From: Nitrospirota bacterium
GTDB taxonomy: Bacteria; Nitrospirota; RBG-16-64-22; JACRHK01
DNA length: 18,731 nt
NCBI GenBank assembly: GCA_016217625.1
Contig: JACRHK010000066.1
Location: forward strand, 1 to 18,731
Direction: 5' to 3'
Positions within the stretch are counted from its first letter, which is position 1. Every line of letters begins with the position of its first letter. Below are positions 7,298 through 12,544 of this stretch, piece by piece. The translations under genes and the position numbers were made by a program. The notes below the pieces were generated by a model that searched no databases, was not told the DNA's origin, and was given only the letters and a program-made list of their open reading frames with translations.

Positions 7298-8082
7298 GGG
7301 CGCCATTCAACACCGCTGCGGCCGGGCCCCCTCCAAGCGTTGGGATTGCGGCCCTTGATGCCAGGGCAAAACTCCTCGCGTTCCTGATGCTCAGCGCCTC
7401 CCTGTGGTGTGTGCAACGGGTGGAACTGCTTGCGGCGCTCCTGCTCTTGACCCTGGGGGCTGCCTTGGTGGTGGACGGGTCACCCGTGCGGCTGCTCCGG
7501 CGCCTCGCCATGTTCTGTGGGGGGTTCTTGCTCCCGCTCAGCCTCTTTCACCTCCTGTTGACGCCCGGCCGCTCCCTCCCGCACTTTCCCTGGGGGGGAT
7601 TGAACGCGACCTATGAAGGAGCAGACCAGGCTGTCCGGATGGGACTTCAGATTTTGGCGCTCCTCCTCCTTTCCCTCCTGTTGGCCCGGACGACGCCGCC
7701 GGATCGGGTTTTTGCGGCTCTCACCTGGTTCCTGGGCCCGCTCGCTCGGAGAGTGTGCGCCGTGAGCGAAGGGTTGTTCGTCCTGGCCCTGACGATCCGG
7801 TTGCTTCCGCCTCTGGTCCGGATCAGCCGCTCCCTGCCCCCCGCGATCTCCTCTGGTCCGACAGGTCAGACCGGTCAGACAGGCGATGCGGAAGGCGGCA
7901 TGATGGCGCGGATCGGAGGATTCGCCGCCGAGAGCGTCCGGTGGGCATGGAATGAAGCGGGAACGATGACGGAAGGAAAGGCCCTCGCCGGACAGGCTCC
8001 CTTAGGCAGGTTCCGTTCCGTGGAGTGGGCGACGCTCGGGGGGGCAGGACTTCTGGCGGGACTGTTGTACGGGGTAGGGTAA
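7294..8082 (+). CDS. ecfT: EcfT/CbiQ-like transmembrane protein, orphan and divergent
   Basis: A 262-residue integral membrane protein resembling the T component of energy-coupling-factor vitamin or metal transporters. It shows the family opening LDARAKLLAFL (21-31), several hydrophobic helices (about 28-60, 68-90, 115-132, 140-172, C-terminal 240-260) and LLARTTPPDR (129-138). The region where EcfT proteins normally carry Ala-Arg-Gly coupling motifs contacting the ATPases is not recognisable: it holds SSGP followed by TGQTGQTGD (190-198), encoded by a 9-bp tandem repeat. No ATPase or S-component gene is nearby. It overlaps the amidase by 4 bases and precedes truA, an order also known in Firmicutes ecf operons. 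It may have lost ATPase coupling or use distant partners. Confidence 0.72.
   Translation: MRAPFNTAAAGPPPSVGIAALDARAKLLAFLMLSASLWCVQRVELLAALLLLTLGAALVVDGSPVRLLRRLAMFCGGFLLPLSLFHLLLTPGRSLPHFPWGGLNATYEGADQAVRMGLQILALLLLSLLLARTTPPDRVFAALTWFLGPLARRVCAVSEGLFVLALTIRLLPPLVRISRSLPPAISSGPTGQTGQTGDAEGGMMARIGGFAAESVRWAWNEAGTMTEGKALAGQAPLGRFRSVEWATLGGAGLLAGLLYGVG
7855..7881. repeat. In-frame 9-bp tandem repeat inside ecfT
   Basis: Three 9-base units: GGTCCGACA (7855-7863), GGTCAGACC (7864-7872), GGTCAGACA (7873-7881). The period of nine keeps the reading frame and encodes TGQTGQTGD. It differs in period from the intergenic 7-bp islands. Confidence 0.85.
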
Positions 8083-8121
8083 TCCCCGGCAACCTCTCGC
8101 TCAGGCGTCCCGCGACGGGCT

Positions 8122-8880
8122 GTGCCGACGTTCCGCATGACTCTCGAATACGAGGGGAGCCGCTTTCACGGATGGCAGGCGCAATCCCAAGGCCTTACCC
8201 TCCAGGGCGTGTTGGAGGAGGCGCTGGAGCGGCTGACCGGCGCGCCTACCCGCGTGGTCGCCGCGGGACGGACGGATGCGGGAGTGCACGCGCTGGGACA
8301 GGTCGTGAGCTTTGCCACGGCGCGGCGGCTTTCTCCGGAAGCCTGGAAGGGCGCCCTCAATGCCCTGCTGCCGCCTGATATCGTGGTGCGGGAGGTGCGC
8401 GAAGCCCCCGAAGGGTTCGACGCCCGGCGGTGGGCGACAGGGAAACTATACCGATACGATATCCTCGCTCGAACGATTCCCTCCCCTTTCCTCCGTAAGC
8501 GGGCATGGTGGGTTCCCTGGCATTTACAAGTCGAGGCGATGCGTGAAGCGGCCGCGCTCCTGTTGGGCACTCATGACTTCTCGGCCGTCCGCGCAGCCGG
8601 CTGCGGCGCGAAGCACCCTGTCAGGACGCTCCGGAGGGCCGACCTTGCGGTCGAGGGAGATCTCATACGCTGCGGGTTCGAGGGGGACGGGTTTTTACGG
8701 ATGATGGTCCGGAATATCGTGGGAACGCTGGTGGAGGTCGGCCGCGGGCGTCTGCGTCCCGGCGCTGTAGGCGAGATTCTCTCCACGAAAGACCGCCGTC
8801 TGGCCGGTCCCACGGCTCCTCCGGACGGGCTCTACCTTGTTGAAGTCTACTACGATAGTAGACTAATCCAAACGTGCTGA
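8122..8880 (+). CDS. truA: tRNA pseudouridine(38-40) synthase TruA
   Basis: Converts uridines 38-40 of the tRNA anticodon arm to pseudouridine. The 252-residue protein has the family opening RMTLEYEGSRFHGWQ, the catalytic motif AAGRTDAGVHA with nucleophile D52, GTHDFSAVRAAG (about 147-158), and the C-terminal GDGFLRMMVRNIVGTLVEVG and APPDGLYLVEVYY. The start is taken as GTG 8122, since family members begin a few residues before TLEYEG; no convincing Shine-Dalgarno is visible and ATG 8137 is an alternative. Most TruA proteins end near the EVYY position; here the reading frame continues DSRLIQTC through a perfect hairpin (8844-8864), so the tail may be an accretion. Confidence 0.94.
   Translation: MPTFRMTLEYEGSRFHGWQAQSQGLTLQGVLEEALERLTGAPTRVVAAGRTDAGVHALGQVVSFATARRLSPEAWKGALNALLPPDIVVREVREAPEGFDARRWATGKLYRYDILARTIPSPFLRKRAWWVPWHLQVEAMREAAALLLGTHDFSAVRAAGCGAKHPVRTLRRADLAVEGDLIRCGFEGDGFLRMMVRNIVGTLVEVGRGRLRPGAVGEILSTKDRRLAGPTAPPDGLYLVEVYYDSRLIQTC
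8844..8864. repeat. Perfect 9-bp hairpin at the end of truA
   Basis: AGTCTACTA (8844-8852), loop CGA, TAGTAGACT (8856-8864). The stem is perfect and lies within the last codons of truA, 14 bases before the end of the stop codon. It is not followed by a T-run, so it is not a standard intrinsic terminator, but it could stabilise the 3' end or slow polymerase. Confidence 0.75.
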
Positions 8881-9009
8881 CTCATGTGACCGCAGCGGGT
8901 CCTGTCGCTGCCCACTTCCCCGTGCGGCATCGGTCTCCGGGGCGGGTGGCAGCGATAGGTGGCCCCCCGCCCGCGCGGCCGGACCCCCGGAGCACGGCGG
9001 GGCTTAAAT

Positions 9010-9069
9010 CGCCCCCCCCACCTTGTTCCTCCCCCCTCGAGGGGGGGAGGGCGAGGGGGGGGGGTGCAT
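9010..9069. repeat. Large imperfect C-run/G-run hairpin with G-quadruplex potential
   Basis: Core stem CCTCCCCCC (9028-9036), TCGA, GGGGGGGAGG (9041-9050), with outer arms of 8 C (9012-9019) and 10 G (9055-9064) that can pair imperfectly. The plus strand 9041-9064 has G runs of 7, 3 and 10 separated by A and CGA, enough for a four-tract quadruplex. Confidence 0.7.
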
Positions 9070-9082
9070 CGAAGGGCGCCGA

Positions 9083-9099
9083 TCCCGCTCGGAGCGGGA
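9083..9099. terminator. Short perfect hairpin TCCCGCT-CGG-AGCGGGA
   Basis: A 7-bp GC-rich stem with a three-base loop in the gap after truA. There is no following T-tract, so terminator function is only possible. Confidence 0.35.
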
Positions 9100-9196
9100 C
9101 TGGCGGTGCGGGGAGGGCCTCCGGGCAGCGCCACCCGCTGCGTGGAACAAACAGGAATGCGTTTGTAAGTAGAGGGGTGGGAAGGGAGATGAACGC

Positions 9197-10444
9197 GTGA
9201 CGATCCTGGTGCTCCATGCGGAGCCGGGTCTGCTTCGCTACGACCTCTACGTCATGCCGGAGGGGAGACCCCTGGCCCAGGGAAGGGTCGAGCGGATCGG
9301 AGCCAAGCGAGCCATTCTCCGACACGCTTGTCCGGAAAAAGGGAAGCTGACGCTCCGGCGCAAGATCCTGGACCACGGCCGCGCCCTCGAAGTCGTCCTG
9401 CAGACCCTGACGGATCGCCGCAAGGGGCCTCTTCAGTCCCTCTCCGAGATTGAAGGGGTCGGCCATCGCATCGTCTATGGGGGAGAGGCGTTCGATGGAT
9501 CCCGCTTGATCCGCACCGAAGACCTCTTGCGCCTCATGGAGATGGTCCAATACACCCCCCTCCCCCTGTACGAGAACCTGAAAGCCGTGGTGGCCGCCCA
9601 ACGGCTGCTCCCTCAAATCCCTCAGATAGCCGTCTTCGATACGGCTTATTTCAGTCGCCTCCCTCTGCATGTCGTCCTGTATGCCCTGCCGTATGAGCTG
9701 TACGAGCGCGGCCGCCTCCGCCGCTACGGGTATCACGGCCCGATCCACCGCGACCTGGCCCGGCGCGGGGCGCGCCTGCTCGAGGAGTCAATCGAGCATC
9801 TCAACGTCGTGACGTGCTATCTCGACGAGGAGGCCAGCGTTGCCTCAACGGCAAAGGGCGCGCCGGTGGAAGCCTCTACGGGTTTCCTTCCTTGGGAGGG
9901 GCTGGCGAACGCCACCGGGTGCGGGACGATTGATCCCTCCGTTTTCCTGCAGCTCCTCAGCGAGGAGTGGTTCGGCGTGGATCCGGCCGGCATGCGCGGG
10001 TTGCTCCGGGAGCGGGGGGGGTTGCGGGGGATCGCGGGCGGAAACGGGATGATCGAGGAAATCCTCGCGTCCAGTCAGAATGGGAACGAGCGGGCCGAAC
10101 TGGCCCTCCGGTTCTTCGTCCATCGCGTCCGGCGGGAGGTGGCCGCCCAGACGGGGATGCTGGGTGGAGCCGATCTGCTGGTGTTCAGCGGCGAGACGGG
10201 GGTGCGGCATCCCGCGATCCGCGAGAGGGTCTGCTCCGGCCTGGAGTTCATGGGGATCGCGATCGATGAGACGAAGAACGCGAAGACGCGAGGGGAGGGG
10301 GTCATCAGCAATCCCCTTGCGCCCACGCAGGTCTGCGTGCTGCCTGTCCAACCCGAGGAGATTCTGGCCCGGGAGACCTACGAGGCGCTGACGGGCCGAG
10401 AGGCCCCGGAAACCTCAGATCGTGACAGGGACCCGCTACTGTAA
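9197..10444 (+). CDS. Acetate kinase-fold protein with substituted catalytic residues
   Basis: A 415-residue protein colinear with acetate kinases (about 400 aa): VGHRIVYGGEAF, FDTAY, ALPYELYERGRLRRYGYHG, GFLPWEGL, GTIDP, GNERAELALRFFVHRV and the final ARET region all align. Compared with the Methanosarcina enzyme, which has nearly the same numbering, it keeps R91, D148, H180 and H184. It has H7 for N7, P10 and L12 for S10 and S12, Y208 for H208, DEEA for the GNGS nucleotide loop, G241 for catalytic R241, SGETGVR for TAGIGEN, and Pro at the magnesium-binding E384. Phosphotransfer therefore looks lost or changed. The start GTG 9197 has GAAGGGAG eight bases upstream; it overlaps a three-codon ATG-AAC-GCG-TGA. 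No pta or phosphoketolase gene is adjacent. Confidence 0.88.
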   Translation: MTILVLHAEPGLLRYDLYVMPEGRPLAQGRVERIGAKRAILRHACPEKGKLTLRRKILDHGRALEVVLQTLTDRRKGPLQSLSEIEGVGHRIVYGGEAFDGSRLIRTEDLLRLMEMVQYTPLPLYENLKAVVAAQRLLPQIPQIAVFDTAYFSRLPLHVVLYALPYELYERGRLRRYGYHGPIHRDLARRGARLLEESIEHLNVVTCYLDEEASVASTAKGAPVEASTGFLPWEGLANATGCGTIDPSVFLQLLSEEWFGVDPAGMRGLLRERGGLRGIAGGNGMIEEILASSQNGNERAELALRFFVHRVRREVAAQTGMLGGADLLVFSGETGVRHPAIRERVCSGLEFMGIAIDETKNAKTRGEGVISNPLAPTQVCVLPVQPEEILARETYEALTGREAPETSDRDRDPLL

Positions 10445-10446
10445 AA

Positions 10447-10544
10447 TCCAAATCCTAAACAAATTCACAATGCGAATTTCAAAGTTTCGAATTTCGGTCA
10501 TTGGGGCTTGTTTAGGATTGCGTATTTAGGATTTCGAATTTCCC
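10447..10544. repeat. AT-rich heptad-periodic island with a 12-bp inverted repeat
   Basis: An AT-rich block in otherwise GC-rich DNA, between convergent genes. AATCCTAAACAA (10451-10462) and TTGTTTAGGATT (10508-10519) are a perfect 12-bp inverted repeat with a 45-base loop. GAATTTC occurs three times (10474, 10489, 10536). The right half reads in 7-base steps GTTTAGG, ATTGCGT, ATTTAGG, ATTTCGA, ATTTCCC (10510-10544). It could serve as a bidirectional terminator or be a remnant of a dispersed repeat family. Confidence 0.8.
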
Positions 10545-10559
10545 CGTCGCGGGCACAGG

Positions 10560-11054
10560 TCACGGTCGCGTTTTTTTGCCGTATCTTGCCTTGAGGTGGC
10601 GCTCCACTGCAGGGGGAACCAGCCCCTTCACCGATCCCCCCACGCTGGCCACCTCTTTGACGATGCTGGAGGTGAGGAACGTGTACTCCTCGCTGGGCAT
10701 CATGAAGACGGTTTCCACCGCGTGATCCAGCCGGCGGTTCATCAAGGCCATCTGCAGCTCGAATTCGAAATCCGAGACGGCGCGCAGCCCCCGGATGACC
10801 GCAACGCCTCTCATCCGGCGCACGTATGCGACGAGGAGCCCGTCGAACGTCTCGACCTGCACCCCGCGCATGCCGCGCGTCGCCTCACGCGCCATCTCGA
10901 GGCGTTCCTCGGCAGTGAAGAAGGGGGCTTTCCTGAGACTGGGGGCGATCGCCACGATGACCCGGTCGAAGATCCGGAGGGTGCGGTGGATCAGATCGAT
11001 GTGGCCGTTGGTGATGGGGTCGAACGTGCCGGGATAGACCGCGGGTCCTTTCAT
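10560..11054 (-). CDS. coaD: Phosphopantetheine adenylyltransferase
   Basis: Penultimate step of coenzyme A synthesis: 4'-phosphopantetheine plus ATP gives dephospho-CoA. The 164-residue product has the nucleotidyltransferase motif YPGTFDPITNGH (T10, H18), the conserved RGLRAVSDFEFELQMALMNRRL, and TSSIVKEVA, the family's ISS-x-x-[RK]-E motif. The open frame extends to 11465, but that part is antisense to rsmD and unconserved; the ATG at 11054 begins MKGPAVYPG, gives the normal length, and has GGGAGG ten bases upstream. Its ATG overlaps the rsmD stop by 4 bases (11051-11054), implying coupling. It converges with the acetate-kinase-like gene across the AT-rich island. Confidence 0.95.
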   Translation of the reverse strand: MKGPAVYPGTFDPITNGHIDLIHRTLRIFDRVIVAIAPSLRKAPFFTAEERLEMAREATRGMRGVQVETFDGLLVAYVRRMRGVAVIRGLRAVSDFEFELQMALMNRRLDHAVETVFMMPSEEYTFLTSSIVKEVASVGGSVKGLVPPAVERHLKARYGKKTRP

Positions 11055-11614
11055 GGAAGGAGAACCTCCCTGTGTCGGTAAAGGGTGATCAGGGTGTCGC
11101 CGTGTCGCACGCTCCGGAAGCGGACCAGGTTGCCGCATGCCGAAGGGAGGGACTGCCTGCGGGAATGCTCGACCACGAGGAGTCCATCCTCTTCCAGCCG
11201 GATCCCCTGTCCGAGGAGGCGCAGCAACGGGTCCATCTCGGCGGCGCCGTAGGGCAGGTCGAGGAAGATGACCTGAAAACGCCGTCGGCATCTTCGTAGA
11301 AAGCGGTCGGCCTGGGCGCAGCGCACCTGCGCGCGATCCCGGTAACCCAGGGACTCGAGATTGGTTCGAATCAGGCGCAGCGCCGCAGGATGGCGATCGA
11401 CGAAAGTCACCTCGAGGGCGCCGCGACTCAAGGCTTCCAGGCCCACGCTCCCGGTTCCCGCGCACAGGTCGAGCACCGTCCCGCCGGGGATCCGCGTCCG
11501 AAGGAGGTCGAACAACGAGGTTTTGACCCGCGCGGAGGTCGGACGGATCCGCCCGCGCCCAAGTCCTTTGAGACGCCGCCCTTTGGACTCTCCGCTCAAG
11601 ATCCGGATGGGCAT
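11051..11614 (-). CDS. rsmD: 16S rRNA (guanine(966)-N2)-methyltransferase RsmD
   Basis: SAM-dependent methyltransferase of 16S rRNA G966 in the 30S subunit. The 187-residue protein starts MPIRILSGESKGRRL, has the early RPTSARVKTSLFDLL signature (about 24-38), SAM-binding motif I DLCAGTGSVGLEAL (49-62), FVDRHPAAL, and motif IV at 119-122. Motif IV reads DLPY where the family has [ND]PPY/F, an unusual change next to the target base. The ATG at 11614 gives the family start; an in-frame ATG at 11653 would add 13 unconserved residues. No strong Shine-Dalgarno is seen. The rsmD-coaD order is widely conserved, and this supports both calls. Confidence 0.93.
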   Translation of the reverse strand: MPIRILSGESKGRRLKGLGRGRIRPTSARVKTSLFDLLRTRIPGGTVLDLCAGTGSVGLEALSRGALEVTFVDRHPAALRLIRTNLESLGYRDRAQVRCAQADRFLRRCRRRFQVIFLDLPYGAAEMDPLLRLLGQGIRLEEDGLLVVEHSRRQSLPSACGNLVRFRSVRHGDTLITLYRHREVLLP

Positions 11615-11684
11615 CGGCACGCCCACGGTACCATACGTCCCGTGGGATGTCAACCCCGGCCGGACGCGGGCCGGAGGGTACCGG

Positions 11685-11714
11685 TTTACATACGGCCGCA
11701 GCCTGTGTTATGCT
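11685..11714 (+). promoter_or_regulatory. Sigma-70-like promoter for the DUF948-YtxH genes
   Basis: TTTACA (11685-11690), 18-base spacer, TATGCT (11709-11714), with TGT immediately before the -10 box (extended -10). Transcription would start near 11721, about 30 bases before the ATG at 11751. Confidence 0.6.
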
Positions 11715-11750
11715 ATAGACAGTTTACGTGAGCACGTCCTCGGGGGCACG

Positions 11751-12152
11751 ATGGGAAGCGAGATTGTGACAGCAATAGCCGTTACGGTGCTTGTCGTGGT
11801 GGGGATCTTTCTCGTCCACACCCTGATCCAGATCCGGAACACGGCGCGCAAGGCCGAGGAGGTCTTGGCCCACCTGGAACGGGAGCTTCCCCCCCTCCTC
11901 CGGGAGGTACGGCAGGCCGCCTCCCACACGAGCCGGATTGCCGAACAGGTGAGTCAGGGGACGCAAAAAATGAACGCCGTTCTGGAAGCCGTGGGAGAAG
12001 GGGCCGAGGTGCTCCATCTGGCTAACTCCCTCCTTCGAGGGAGCGTCCGCTCCGCGGCGATCAACGTGGGCGCGATGGCCGCCGGTTTCCGGGCGGGCAC
12101 CCTCACTCTGTTAGAGAGGCTTTTTGGAGGAGGTGATCGTGATGAACGGTGA
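11751..12152 (+). CDS. DUF948 domain-containing membrane-anchored protein
   Basis: A 133-residue protein with one N-terminal transmembrane helix (about 4-24, IVTAIAVTVLVVVGIFLVHTL) followed by an amphipathic, coiled-coil-like segment (RNTARKAEEVLAHLERELPPLLREVRQAASHTSRIAEQV) typical of DUF948 proteins, then a tail ending GGGDRDER. The open frame continues upstream to 11361, but that part is antisense to rsmD; ATG 11751 gives the family start and sits just after a good promoter. The only ribosome site is CGGGGG a few bases upstream. The gene overlaps the YtxH gene by 11 bases. DUF948 and YtxH proteins often sit side by side, possibly in envelope stress or membrane organisation, but no biochemical role is established. 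Confidence 0.87.
   Translation: MGSEIVTAIAVTVLVVVGIFLVHTLIQIRNTARKAEEVLAHLERELPPLLREVRQAASHTSRIAEQVSQGTQKMNAVLEAVGEGAEVLHLANSLLRGSVRSAAINVGAMAAGFRAGTLTLLERLFGGGDRDER
12128..12138 (+). promoter_or_regulatory. Full-length Shine-Dalgarno AGGAGGTGATC
   Basis: Eleven bases match the complement of the conserved 16S rRNA 3' end. It lies inside the DUF948 coding region and ends three bases before the YtxH ATG at 12142 (eight bases from AGGAGG to ATG), which fixes that start and suggests strong translation. Confidence 0.8.
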
Positions 12153-12462
12153 GGACAGAGGATTTTCCAGCAGCGTGGTGGCCATGGCTTTTCTCATGGG
12201 CGGGATGATGGGGGCCGGGTTGGCCCTCTTGCTTGCCCCCCAATCAGGCCGCGAGACCCGCGAGAAGCTCTTGAGCGTCGCCAACGAAGCGCGGGACAAA
12301 GGCCTGCAACTGGCCGAAGATCTGAAGGAAAAATTGGAGTCCGGCATCGAGCAGGGGAGGGAGATCCTGGGCGAGAAGCGCTCCATCCTCTCCAGCGCGG
12401 TGGAGGCCGGCCGTGAGGCCCTGGAACGAGAACGGGAACGCCTGACGGCTAAGAAGCAATAA
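12142..12462 (+). CDS. YtxH domain-containing protein
   Basis: A 106-residue protein with a hydrophobic glycine-rich helix (about 11-32, VVAMAFLMGGMMGAGLALLLAP) followed at once by QSGRETREKL, the signature of YtxH (DUF883-like) proteins, and a long charged helix to the C-terminus (ARDKGLQLAEDLKEKLESG...REALERERERLTAKKQ). It probably sits in the inner membrane with the helix in the cytoplasm. The start is set by the exceptional Shine-Dalgarno, not by the upstream in-frame codons from 12124. It overlaps the DUF948 gene by 11 bases. Relatives are linked to general stress in Bacillus, but the molecular role is unknown. Confidence 0.88.
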   Translation: MNGEDRGFSSSVVAMAFLMGGMMGAGLALLLAPQSGRETREKLLSVANEARDKGLQLAEDLKEKLESGIEQGREILGEKRSILSSAVEAGREALERERERLTAKKQ

Positions 12463-12476
12463 CAACCCGGCTGCAC

Positions 12477-12529
12477 AAGGAGGAATCATTCCGATCGAGA
12501 AGAAGGAGACCCGCGCGTTCTCCGCGTGA
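12477..12529 (+). other. Orphan Shine-Dalgarno with possible 13-codon mini-ORF
   Basis: AAGGAGG (12477-12483) is a strong ribosome site with no ATG, GTG or TTG at proper distance. An ATT (12488) four bases later opens a 13-codon frame ending TGA at 12527-12529, in the same frame as the HEAT-repeat gene that starts 15 bases later. The next gene itself has no visible ribosome site. A leader peptide with a rare start codon is possible but unproven. Confidence 0.25.
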
Positions 12530-12544
12530 GCCAGCAAGCATCAG

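Larger units (their letters stand above)
8881..9196. other. Gene-free G/C-rich intergenic stretch of 316 bases
   Basis: No convincing gene lies here; reading frames that cross it have low-complexity Pro/Gly/Arg composition. It contains a near-perfect palindrome centred on CTCGAG (9028-9050), a 10-base G run (9055-9064), a 7-bp hairpin (9083-9099), and a weak dyad ACAAAC/GTTTGT (9147-9152 and 9161-9166) shortly before the next gene. No clear -35/-10 pair is seen. Composition (runs of 6-10 C or G) differs sharply from the neighbouring coding DNA. Confidence 0.7.

Noticed and set aside
6095..7306. Minus-strand open frame opposite the amidase
   Set aside because: The forward frame has complete zinc and catalytic motifs; the antisense product has no family features.
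8874..9200. Forward frame of 108 codons in the gap after truA
   Set aside because: It runs through homopolymer C/G tracts, has no ribosome site and an unlikely composition; only its last codons (ATG-AAC-GCG-TGA) might be translated as a mini-leader.
8882..9748. Minus-strand frame covering the gene-free region and the start of the acetate-kinase-like gene
   Set aside because: Most of it is antisense to a clear homologue, and the rest is Pro/Gly/Arg low complexity from C and G runs.
11055..11465. N-terminal extension of coaD by 137 codons
   Set aside because: It is antisense to rsmD in large part of its composition logic (same strand, different frame within rsmD), has no conservation, and the family start MKGPAVYPG fits ATG 11054.
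11361..11750. Upstream extension of the DUF948 frame
   Set aside because: It is antisense to rsmD, lies upstream of the predicted promoter, and would bury the signal-anchor helix inside the protein.
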